From the NCBI GenBank assembly GCA_914767715.1, contig OU612067.1, positions 9,238,001-9,302,000 on the forward strand: a DNA stretch of 64,000 bases, written 5' to 3'. This document shows, in pieces, positions 54,168 to 64,000 of the stretch. Both the position numbers and the translations under genes were made by a program. Position 1 is the first letter of the stretch, and each line of letters begins with the position of its first letter. The stretch is from Membranipora membranacea (taxonomy: Eukaryota > Bryozoa > Gymnolaemata > Cheilostomatida > Membraniporidae). The notes under the pieces were generated by a model. It was not told the origin of the DNA and searched no databases. It saw nothing but the letters and a program-made list of their open reading frames with translations.

Positions 54168-55581
54168 TTATTCGATCCGTTGCAATCGCAATATTACGAC
54201 TGTGTATTTGATTCAGAGGGTAGCCACAAATTTGTGAGGGTGAAAGAAGTTGGAAGTGCAATGCAAGAGCAGTTTGAGGCTCAGTTGAGACATCTCTCAG
54301 AACAGATATCCAGGCTTTGTAAGCAGGAGAAACAAGCCTGGCAAACATTCGACGAATACACAGGAAACTTTGCAAAGCTGATAAAGGATATGGAACAAAG
54401 GACAGAGGAGCAAGTAAGATGTTTTTTGTACGAAATTGCTTGCACTGGAGAAAAAAATCGTTGTTTGTTTAATCCCAGTTAGATGTGTGATAAGCCTTAA
54501 AACAAATCTCAGATAATCTATCTCCCGTTCCCTTCTTTCTGGTACCCTGACAAATGGACCACACGCCAAATGGACCACAAGACAAACGAACCACATGACA
54601 AATGAACCACAACTGGACCTTAAGGTGGTGTACTATGGCTAGAGGACTGATATTTGATACACATAGTCAATGGTATACTATTAGTTGGTATAGCAAAAAA
54701 CATTCCGATCCACTTAGCTTTCCCTACTGTCCCTAATAATCCTACTTTCTATGGCAAAACTATAATGAACAGCGCTTATACCAGTCTTTTCAGCGTTATA
54801 AGTAACATAAAGTGACAAAACGAAAAAATGTGACGTTTCCTTTCCAGATTTCTAAAATCATAGAAAACTCAAAGCAACATATCAACCTAGTTGTTGAGTA
54901 CCAAAAAAAGACTACCGAGGCAGCAGAACTTTACATCAGTGGCATCAACGAGAGAATAGCAACATTGGAACAAACCTACATTTCTGTGAAGTCTTTTCTC
55001 AAGAGCAACAGCATCCCTGAAATTGCTTTTCATTCAAAGGAGAAACTCAAAGAGCTTGGGGATGCAATTCAGTCCGGGTTCAAAGTTGTTGACTTTGCAT
55101 ACAGCACATACAATTTGTCTTTTCATGGTGAGAACTTCGCTTATCATAAAGAAATATACACCCAGTGACAGCGACTACTTCGTCTGTCACCACTGCACAT
55201 GTATGGTGTGAAGAATGGCCTGTCCTTATTTTATTCTCAACCCTTAACTATAAAAGCTTGCAATACCGGGGCTGAATCGACAACCCTCTTTCACATGGAT
55301 TTACTACAATCTCAACAACGTTTCTATAGCCCTTGATCATATTATCTTATTTAATTTTACATTGGTCTACTGAAGCTTCCAATTCATATGATGTTATTCC
55401 AGGTGAAAATCGTGCGGTTGAGTTTCGTATATCTTCAAACACGACGTCACCTTACTCCTCAAAAGACTGTGCAGCCCAGAGATCTGTTGAATATGATATG
55501 CAAAAATCCACCCACTGTGATGATATTTATGACCTGCCATGGGAGGAGTATCTGTCTACAGAAAAGTACGGCTTATATTAG

Positions 55582-56442
55582 CTGGTAAAGCTCGTCCTAC
55601 ATATGCTATACTGCTTTTTGATATTTTGTAGTTTTAGGTGTGTGTGATTTTTTTCTCTGATATTTATTTAAAATTAATTTCTGTGTGACCCCTGTGTGCT
55701 GGGGCAGTTATTGAGATGATAACGTCACCATAATCCAGATTATATAGTTTTGCTTTCCAATAAAAATAAATGAGGCTAAGATGCTCGGTAATCCACCAGG
55801 GCAGGGAGGTCACTCAGAGTAATGAATAATGAGAGACAGATCTCTTATATTAAATATAATAATTATCATGAAGCAGGTTGAGTGCATGTAGTTTGGCCAA
55901 CTGGACTTTTTTCGATTATTGCATGACTTCAGTGCATTTCTTAATTTGTGTTACACTACAAATCAATCCGGAAACTAAAAAATAAAAGTTGCATTGCCAT
56001 AAAAGTAACATTCAAAACACCTTAGATTAAGTCAAGCCTGTATATGGTCCTAATTTTTCATATACCAAAAGGGATGATTTGGTAAATTGCAGGCATACAC
56101 CATTGCCTTTGGATGTTTTTTATATTTTTATGTAGATAATAAATAGAATAAAAACTTCTCAGCCATAATATCTTTCTGTCAAAAAACAATATAAAATACG
56201 ATATTCAAGACCCGATAAATTGAAAAAAACTGAGATGAATCTTTTAGTTCTCGTAAATGCGTATTTGATGTCATTTATGTGACCTATAATATACAACATA
56301 CCTAGTTTATGGTTCAGTTACTATTGCAATAAAAAGATTATTTCATGCTTCACGATGCATTCCTAGACTAAGCCTGGCTCATAAAAAATTCATCATGCTG
56401 ACTGACATTGTATACCAAGCCTGTGATCTAGCACTGTTGGCT
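55582..56442. repeat. 3' block of copy 4, paralogous to the copy 3 3' block
   Basis: Nearly identical to 48359-49211 with small indels. It then continues into the copy 5 5' flank at GTTGGCTAGCAAGG, without the hAT-like insertion present in the other duplicate. Confidence 0.9.
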
Positions 56443-56672
56443 AGCAAGGTCGAAAGCTATAGGAAACAAAGCATTATATTATGTTATGTTATGTTATATG
56501 TTATGCAAACCTCCTTTGAATTTTGACAAAAGATCTTTTAGTGCCTTCACAATAGTAATATATCAACATTATTGATTGATAATGTTGGCGTGAAGACTTA
56601 ATTATTACCAATAAAATTCTTAGCAGCTGTTGTTAGTGCATGCCTTGATTATACTCATTAGTGGAGCCATTG

Positions 56673-59600
56673 ATGATGGCTGCGACTGAAAACATGACAC
56701 AGATGAGATGTACATACTGTCTACAGGAGCTGAGTTATATGACAGATCCTCGACAGTTATCATGTGGTCATATCTTCTGTATGAAGTGTTTAGAATCTGA
56801 TTATGCTAGTGATGAGAAGCAGTGCAGAGTATGCAGGTGAGTTATTATATTAAGTTACTATAGTTTGCAAACAAAGTTAGTGTTAGGCTGTGTGGTATTG
56901 ACGTACTGTCATGATTTGATTCTTGCAGCTGCCCTTTCTCTAGTGAGGAGGTTGGCGAGTTGAAAAAGGTATCGCCAGCAGAGATCGGAGGGTACACTTC
57001 AGAGCCTGTAAAGACCAAAACAGATCACAAATGTGACATCTGTAAAGTTTCAACTCAGGCTGTCAGCTACTGCATCGATTGTAACAGGAAATTATGTCAC
57101 CATCATATGAAGGTATGCGCAATACAAAACAATTGTAGGTTTAAATATTTACACCGATACACATTCTCCAATGTTTTCAGGAGTGGATTACAAATACTTT
57201 ATCTCGAGTAGTTAGATTTCCCAAGGCTACGCATAGAAAAATAAATGAGTAAATCGCAACCATATTTTACCTAGCTTAGAGGGCAACTTAGAGGGGAAAT
57301 CTAAATAGGATGATTATTTAGTGAGAACTCTTCTTAAACATTTCATCCATCAGGTGCTAAAATGCTGACCAAACTCAACAAATATGGAACATCACAGAGC
57401 AGTTTCCTGTTCCTGTTATATTTAGGCCACACCAAATTAATGTCTTGATCTAGATGACGAGCAAGAAGGAATTTTGGAGGAGGGAGGAGGTATATTATTT
57501 TTCATTTTATGCGAAAATACTAGAGGAGGCTGGAGGTAATTCCGTTTTATTGTTTTATCTTTGGCAATTATGGAGAGGACGCTGGAGGGAAATTCATTTT
57601 ATCACACATTTTGTGTTATTTTTACAATAATTTAGAGAATGATCAGCTGGAGGCTGGAGGTAATTTTAGTTTATTTCTATGATCCAGATAATATTTTAGA
57701 GGAGGGAGGTATATCTAGATCAAGACATCAATTTGGTGTGGCCTTAGTCTGTGCTCGATCACTATTACAGCAATGTCTTTGCACCTCCCCTAAACTGAAG
57801 TATAACTCAGCTAAGAGTCAGCAACTACTTTGAGTTTTACATTCTTTACCATCCATTTATGCATTGCTACCAAACCTTGGTTGCCCTTAAAGGGCAACCA
57901 AGGTTTTACAGCAATGCATTAATGGGTAGTAAATAATGTGCTAGGCAGCATCAGCTTTGTGCATTACGCGATGCAAAACTCAAAGTAGTTGCTGACTCTA
58001 AGCTGGGTTACACTTCAGTTTAGGAGAGGTTCAAAGACATTGCTGTAATGATGAAAGAGCACAGGCTAAATAATAACAGGAAAAGGAAACTACTCTGTGG
58101 TATTCTATTTTAGCTGAGTTTGAGTACCTGATGGATGAAATATTTCACAAGATTTCTGGCTGAATAATCATCCGAATTACAGTTTGTCATTTTCCCTGTG
58201 CAGAAGGTGCAATCTGCGATTAATCAATGAGATGTTGTTTGAAACCCTGGTTGCCCTTTAAGAATGTGTTTTGGAGCTTAGGTGTTACCTTGTGTATCTT
58301 TATTCATCTATCTACAGCACCACTCAGGATACTTTGAGGCTAGCCATGAGACGATGGACATTGCGGCATATATGAAGAAGAGCACATGTACCAATCATCC
58401 CAACGAGACACTTTGTCTAGGATGTACATTCTGCTTTACTTTAGCCTGCAATGAGTGTGAGCTGCCTCCTTGTAACAGAAACGGTGAGTAAAATCAAAAC
58501 TTCGGCCTCACATATAAATCATGTCATTGTTGAAGGTGACATGCCAGTGGAGTAAACTGATTGGTGTAAGCATGGATGTTGACTTTAGAGTTGTCCACCC
58601 TCTGTTTTGTGTTCCCTGCTAACAATACCTGGCAAATTCACAAAAATAGTCTAGTAGGACATCCACAAATCCTAAATCATGTGTAAGTACAGAGCACAAG
58701 GGAATAAAGAGACCGCCAACATACAAGCAATCACATAAACTCTGATTTGAATGATGATTATTGATAACAATGATTTTGAAGTGGAAAATCTTATTCGATC
58801 CGTTGCAAGCGCAATATTATGACTGTGTATTTGATTCAGAGGGTAGCCACAAATTTGTGAGGGTGAAAGAAGTTGGAAGTACATTGCAAGAGCAGTTTGA
58901 GGCTCAGTTGAGACATCTCTCAGAACAGATATCCAGGCTTTGTAAGCAGGAGAAACAAGCCTGGCAAACATTCGACGAATACACAGGAGACTTTGCAAAG
59001 CTGATAAAGGATATGGAACAAAGGACAGAGGAGCAAGTAAGATGTTTTTTGTACGAAATTGCTTGCACTGGAGAAAAAAATCGTTGTTTGTTTAATCCCA
59101 GTTAGATGTGTGATAAGCCTTAAAACAAATCTCAGATAATCTATCTCCCGTTCCCTTCTTTCTGGTACCCTGACAAATAGACCACATGACAAATAGACCA
59201 CATGACAAATGGACCACAAGACAAATGGACCACAACTGGACCTTTAGGTGGTGTACTATGGCTAGAGGACTGATATTTGATACACATAGTCAATGGTATA
59301 CTATTAGTTGGTATAGCAAAAAACATTCCGATCCACTTAGCTTTCCCTACTTTCCCTAACCCTACTTTCTATGGCAAAACTATAATGAATAGCGCTTATA
59401 CCAGTTTTTCAGCGTTATAAGTAACATAAAGTGACAAAACGAAAAAATGTGACATTTCCTTTCCAGATTTCTAAAATCAAAGAAAACTCAAAGCAACATA
59501 CCAACCTAGTTGTTGAGTACCATAAAAAGACTACCGAGGCAGCAGAACTTTACATCAGTGGCATCAACGAGAGAATAGCAACATTGGAACAAACCTACAT

Positions 59601-60215
59601 TTCTGTGAAGTCATTTCTCAAGAGCAACAGCATCCCTGAAATTGCTTTTCATTCAAAGAAGAAACTCAAAGAGCTTGGGGATGCAATTCAGTCCGGGTCC
59701 AAAGTTGTTGACTTTGCATACAGCACATACAGTTTGTCTTTTCATGGTGAGAACTTCCCTTATCATAAAGAAATAGACACCCAGTGACAGCGACCACATC
59801 GTCTGTCACCACTGCACATGTATGGTGTGAAGAATGGCCTGTCCTTATTTTTATTCTCAACCTTTAACTATGAAAGTTTGCAATATCGGGGCTGAATCGA
59901 CAACCCTCTGTCACATGGATGTACTACAATCTTAAATCCCAACAACGTTTCTATAGCCCTTGATCATATCATCTTATTTAATTTTACATTGGTCTACTGA
60001 AGCTTCCAACTGTTATTCCAGGTGAAAAGCGTGCGGTTGAGTTTAGTATAATTTCAAACACGGCGTCACCATACTACTCAAAAGACGATACACGCTTCCG
60101 TCAGAAAATACAATGGGACTTATACGTACCTGAGCAGAAGTACGGATTGTACCGATATAGAAGAAGAGTGAAACATTCTGGCATTGAATCAGCAGTACTT
60201 AGTTTGATGACTTGA
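56673..60215 (+). CDS. TRIM-like copy 5: RING/B-box/coiled-coil protein, 394 aa
   Basis: Exons 56673-56836, 56929-57112, 58318-58483, 58840-59036, 59467-59746, 60022-60215; all GT-AG and in phase. Zinc ligands of the RING: C13, C16, C31, H33, C36, C39, C51, C54. B-box 1 (about 89-125): CDIC, YCIDC, CHHHMK, then HHSGYFEASH in the next exon. B-box 2 (about 130-165): CTNHP, CLGC, CNEC, PPC. Coiled coils 172-330 with AWQTFDEY and AAELYISGINERI. The tail (331-394) has NTASPY and WDLYVPEQKYGLY, followed by a basic extension (RYRRRVKHSG) not found in the other copies. Predicted E3 ubiquitin ligase. Poly(A) signals AATAAA lie near 60858. It is the intact twin of copy 4. Confidence 0.93.
57308..58173. 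mobile_element. Near-palindromic element of copy 5, interrupted by a MITE
   Basis: Orthologous to the 579-bp palindrome in copy 4, with the same GGATGATTATT outer ends and CCTTGGTTGCCC inner arms. It is split by the Harbinger-like MITE at 57425-57743, and about 50 bases are missing near 57841. Confidence 0.88.
57425..57743. mobile_element. PIF/Harbinger-like MITE (319 bp) nested in copy 5 intron
   Basis: The inverted ends start GGCCACACCAAATT and match at 30 of the first 31 bases. TTA flanks both sides (57422-57424; 57744-57746). Copy 4 has the uninterrupted sequence TATATTTAGTTTGTGC at about 52650. The interior is built of GGAGG(C/T)TGGAGGTAATT-like repeats. Confidence 0.92.
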
Positions 60216-61564
60216 GAAACTCGATTGGAATTTTGAGGCATTAATTAAAAGTTAATTTAATTAAATCAATTAATTAAGTTAGTTGATTTTAATTAACAAA
60301 GTATTAAAAAAAAGAATATGGTTTTTCATTTTGATCCATGGCTTACCATGCTGATGTTCAATCCCATTGACAAAACATCTATGATTTATTGGCGTATCTT
60401 TTGCTCAGAGTGTTCCGATTTCGGAGAGTGCCCTAATTTTGACTGATATTTATTGTTAAAACTCATTTTTTACTACTAGTCATGCAATGTATGCTAGAGG
60501 TGAATAATCACAATTTCAACAATAATAATATTATTAAAATGTCACTTTTTATTCTCCCTAATATGCGACAACGAAAATGATCGGATTTTTGGGCAAACTT
60601 CCTGAAACTGGCTCGGGCTGTGAAAGCTTTCACTCAACAGCCAATAGGAATAACAGACACCATAGACATAATAGACATGAATGTCAATAAAGTATTGCTT
60701 GCAGTATTGATTAGAATTATCTTCCCTTGTAAAAAGAGAAGACAACTTGTTATAAATTATCCCTCTAAGAAATTGCTTTTTGAGAAAAAGCTTGTATTTA
60801 TATGTATATTGTATTGTATCATTGGTGATAAAATCGCTCTGTTGTAAAAATAAAAGAAATAAAATAAAAATCTAAAATGTCTATTCAAATAAACCATTTT
60901 GTTCTAAAACACAGCTTCCTGACTATTCAGCATAATGTTCAGTGGCTAGGTTGCTCTTCAGGTTCTTGCACTAGCCCTCACAAGTGAGGAGATATGAGCG
61001 ATCACCTTGGATAAAAATTTGACAGTTGGATTATGGTCATTCACAAGATACTATAAATTATGTGTGAAGTGTTGATCTCAATTTTAAGTTTGATGTCAAT
61101 TCTGCAGTTGTCTAATTGATATCAAGGAGAACAGAATTTCCTCCACTCCAATTATTGATATTATAATGCGTTGTATATGGGTGTTTATTTTGGTACATGC
61201 AAAAAATATTTGTTATGGCTCCTTTTTTGGGTTAAGCTTGAGCTTTCAATCCAGTAACTGCATTGGCTGTACAGTTGTTCAGTGTTTTTCGAAATGAATT
61301 GTCTCAAATAAAAATCCAATAATGTGCAACAGTTTGGGCCCTGAGCCGATGGACTTGACTGACCAACAGATTAGATTATTTAAAGACGTTGCAGTATAAT
61401 CAAGGATTTAGGTCTTGTGATTAAATGGATTGATGTTCTGAAACCCACAAATACATTAAGCAAGTAACTGTCACTTGTTCGCTGGTTTTATCCTGCTGCA
61501 TAGATACTTATATCTATTCTATGTGCAGAGAACAATAGTATCCGATAATCAAACATAGCAGGCA
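60216..61564. other. 3' UTR of copy 5 and intergenic stretch
   Basis: AT-rich with several AATAAA signals around 60850-60875 that probably end the copy 5 transcript. No gene seen. Confidence 0.5.
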
Positions 61565-61675
61565 CAGATGAGATGTAAATACTGTATACATGAGCTGGGT
61601 CATTTGACAGATCCTCAGCAATTATCATGTGGTCATATCTTCTGTATGAAGTGTTTACACCCACTGATAACGTGA
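61565..61675 (+). pseudogene. TRIM-like copy 6: relic of a RING exon
   Basis: 61565-61657 aligns with the family RING exon (reads QMRCKYC, then LTDPQQLSCGHIFCMKCL). It then diverges before the final Cys pair and meets a stop at 61673-61675. The start region survives as ACATAGCAGGCAC (ATG changed to ATA) with a deletion before CAGATG. No B-box or coiled-coil exon follows. Confidence 0.85.
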
Positions 61676-63310
61676 TATACTGATGCATGTAAAAGTCTGC
61701 TGGACTACATGGATTAATTCATTTAGCTTGAGTACCTTTAGAATGAAATTGTGTTACCTGCCAATGATTATCATTTGATTAACTTCCCCATTTATAACAG
61801 TTGTTTGTGATACGCCAGACAATACAATAGGTTTGAATCGATAAATTATTATCTGTTAGGAACAGAAAGGTCCATCATGTTTCCAGGTTAGACAAGTGTT
61901 GCTAGATATATTTTTATCTTACAACCGGGAGAGACAGACAAAAAAAATTTACCTGGTATACTGCTGCATTTTTATCTCTCAACTACTACTGCTTCTCACC
62001 TCAAGCTATATAGTCAAAAGAAATAAAACATGTTGGCATTCATCTTTGAAGGTTTCTTTTAAGTGCCATAGGCACAAACAAACATTAATTATCATTCCCT
62101 TGAGTTGTTTTGAATTGGTATTATTTGCAAAATTGATAATACTTAGTATTCTTGCAGTGTCTAAGATGTCAACGATGCAATTCTGGAGATCATTGTTGTA
62201 CAGTTCAGAGATTGGGCCTATTAAGTGATGATTGGAACCAAAGAATCCGATGGTACTTTGAACTTGGTACCCTTTAAGACCCACAGCCCCGGTTTAACAT
62301 GACGGGGTATGTGTCAAAGAGGAGAAAGTTTACTTTATTATAAATAACTCAAAATGTTGTCTCATTAATTACTGATATGAACCAAGAAACACTGCTATTA
62401 TTTGTATAATCTCCCTAAAATTGTCGTTACTTATTTTTTGTTCTGACCCAATTATGTGTTTTGGTTGCCACAATAAAGAAGGTCTTATGTGGAGTACAAA
62501 CAAGATCGATGGATAAAGCTGTAGCTCCACGTAACGATGTAATCACACGCCGATGGCAGGTCTAGACATGCTCGGCACTGCTACACAGGCCTATGAGTTA
62601 GTACTCGATGGTCTAGTGAGTCATAGTGGGGTCATAAATCAGGTGCCTAGATTTACCAATGAACTCCCTCAGTTCAATTGATTGACCAATGATATTTAAT
62701 GGGCGTGTTAACAAATGAACGGATATAGATGTCATATTAAATCCGGGTCTTTGTCACTTTGAATCTTCACCAAATAAAATTTCGGTCTTCTGTAATATTG
62801 ATTTTCCTATGCTATACTATGGATGTCATGTCAGGACAGCTTCCATTTCCAAGTGATACAGCTATTACCTTCCATATTTTCACTACAGCACCACTCCTAT
62901 CTTTGTAGTTATGGTCTTTTTTATCATAAATAGGAGGACGTGATTTAACTACAGATATTATCAACTCCTCCATTTTTGATAGCCTGTCACGATTTGATAG
63001 ATGACGTGTTTAACCGCGTAATTATTGAAGCAAGCAATCAACAACCAATCAGCATAGAGGATCGTCCAGATCACTCGGGCAAAACACCAACAGGTTTGAT
63101 GTCAACTCAACTCAAGTAATCACTCGCGCAGATCCACCGATTAACCACTCGTGACCCCAAATCGATGTAAAAATCGTGTCATGTAGCCATAGCTTTAGAT
63201 ATTCCTTCAAGTATTTATTCAGTGCATAAAACACCAAGTAATTAACATAACCTGAAAGAGAAATATATCACTGATATACAATAATTTTACTTTATGATCA
63301 AACACGTTCA
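61676..63310. other. Intergenic stretch
   Basis: I see no recognisable gene or repeat. The overlapping frames at 61896-62228 (+) and 62006-62284 (-) have no family signature. Confidence 0.45.
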
Positions 63311-63826
63311 TTGGTCATCTGTTCGGTAGAGAAGACGTGCTGGTATCAGATCAAACTAGCAATAATTCAAACAACTGGAGAGCTCACTCCGGCTGCATTC
63401 GGAGCAATCATCGTAGCATGCCTGTTCACAACTCTAGAACACAAAAAAAACACAGTTGTTGCAGCAAGTCAAGGTCACTTATTCAGTTTTGATCTTGCAA
63501 TCTTGAGAACCATTGTCTATGAAATCATGTTGCTGATCATCACCAATAAAGATTCTTTGTCAATAAATGAGTGCCCGGATGGGAATGTTATAAAAAATCA
63601 ACTGCTATCCAAAGTATGGTATTTGAGTTCATGCAATCATGACAGATACTTTGGTCAAAGGAGGACAAGGCAAAGAGGTATTTATTGTCACACGGAATGG
63701 TTTGAAAATCAAACTTACATTAGGAACTGCTTGTATGCTTGCAAACATCACCGAAACAAGCGCTACACAGATCAGCAAAACTCTCATTGTAGTCTCTTTT
63801 CAGTCAGACAGATTGCCTACAAATGA
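63311..63826 (+). CDS. Uncharacterised open frame, possibly an exon or chance
   Basis: 171 codons, the longest unexplained frame in the window, with a hydrophobic first half and a basic second half. It overlaps another frame (63639-63890). I do not recognise it and see no convincing splice or promoter context. Confidence 0.15.
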   Translation: MVICSVEKTCWYQIKLAIIQTTGELTPAAFGAIIVACLFTTLEHKKNTVVAASQGHLFSFDLAILRTIVYEIMLLIITNKDSLSINECPDGNVIKNQLLSKVWYLSSCNHDRYFGQRRTRQRGIYCHTEWFENQTYIRNCLYACKHHRNKRYTDQQNSHCSLFSVRQIAYK

Positions 63827-63952
63827 AACAGGATTCAAACTTCTAATTCATAACAGCAATGAGATCTACAGAAAAAAAACTGGGTTATAATGATGTATTT
63901 AAGGTATGTTGGATATGAAAGTAAAAGTGGAATAATGACACTGCTTGGTAAC

Positions 63953-64000
63953 CAGGGGTGTCTTTCAATTAGAAACGACCGAAACCGCAACCTGATCGCT
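63953..64000. mobile_element. Left end of a second MITE of the 26.7-kb family
   Basis: CAGGGGTGTCTTTCAATTAG starts the element. The following bases align with the complement of the right end of the copy at 26683-26936 (AAACNNCCNAAANCGCAA). It runs off the window. Confidence 0.75.

Larger units (their letters stand above)
51910..55581 (+). pseudogene. TRIM-like copy 4: nearly intact, one frameshift in B-box 2
   Basis: Exons 51910-52073, 52166-52349, 53274-53438, 54217-54413, 54848-55127, 55403-55581. It begins MMAATENM; RING, B-box 1, both coiled-coil exons and the tail are open and match copy 5 closely. The B-box 2 exon is 165 nt against 166 in copy 5. One base is missing near 53385, within TGTACCTTTGC against TGTACATTCTGC, and the shifted frame hits TAG at 53397-53399. 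The predicted product stops inside B-box 2, keeping the RING and B-box 1 only. Either a recent pseudogene, a truncated variant, or a sequencing error. The last exon is chimeric: GENRAVEF as in copy 5, then RSVEYDMQ and LPWEEYLSTEKYGLY as in copy 3. Confidence 0.85.

Noticed and set aside
54087-54216. Extended start of the open frame containing coiled coil 1 of copy 4 (MFTLEELSVLN...)
   Set aside because: This part is the right end of the Harbinger-like MITE plus intron. Copy 5 lacks it and the exon begins at 54217.
54091-59219. Pairs of similar minus-strand frames at 54091/58672 and 54297/58920
   Set aside because: They are similar only because the underlying copy 4 and copy 5 DNA is duplicated. 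They are antisense to coding exons and have no family signature.

Overview
The window is animal nuclear DNA: AT-rich, with spliced genes whose introns are mostly GT-AG and run from about 100 bases to several kb, and dense in small DNA transposons and tRNA-derived SINEs. The gene content (a K-Cl cotransporter, NAA10, and a tandem family of RING/B-box genes) fits an invertebrate. I would guess an early-branching marine animal such as a sponge, but only weakly. There are no bacterial-style operons, CRISPR arrays or ribosomal RNA genes.

Region 1 (0.3-18.9 kb, minus strand) is a K-Cl cotransporter (SLC12, KCC branch). Thirteen common exons cover the N-terminal tail and the whole membrane domain; the C-terminal domain lies beyond the left edge. 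Upstream are four separate coding first exons (18.7, 17.9, 12.1 and 11.2 kb), all ending in the same phase, so they look like alternative starts. Only the most distal one carries an RFxV kinase-docking motif. Region 2 (20.4-22.0 kb, plus) is a truncated, frameshifted non-LTR reverse transcriptase. Region 3 (22.5-25.6 kb, plus) is a complete seven-exon NAA10, the catalytic subunit of the NatA N-terminal acetyltransferase.

Region 4 (27.1-61.7 kb, plus) is a head-to-tail array of six RING/B-box/coiled-coil (TRIM-like) copies with one exon plan: RING; B-box 1; B-box 2; coiled coil 1; coiled coil 2; short tail. Copies 2, 3 and 5 read through intact. Copy 1 is a pseudogene (two frameshifting deletions plus a transposon in its last exon). 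Copy 4 carries a 1-base deletion. Copy 6 is only a relic of the RING exon. Instead of SPRY or NHL domains, the intact copies end in a shared short tail with the pattern W-x-x-Y-[VIL]-x4-YGL. The RING exon is almost identical between copies whose other exons have diverged widely, which suggests exon-restricted gene conversion.

Copies 4 and 5 belong to a recent tandem duplication. Its junction lies inside a last exon and makes a chimeric tail. Because the duplicates differ by clean insertions, the window contains its own empty sites for three transposons: a 2.45-kb hAT-like element (8-bp duplication) and two PIF/Harbinger-like MITEs (TTA duplication). Copy 1 carries a hAT-like MITE in a coding exon. 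A 126-bp foldback element, further MITEs and a fragment of a CXC-domain ORF lie in the flanks. The right end (61.7-64 kb) holds nothing I can assign except the edge of another MITE.
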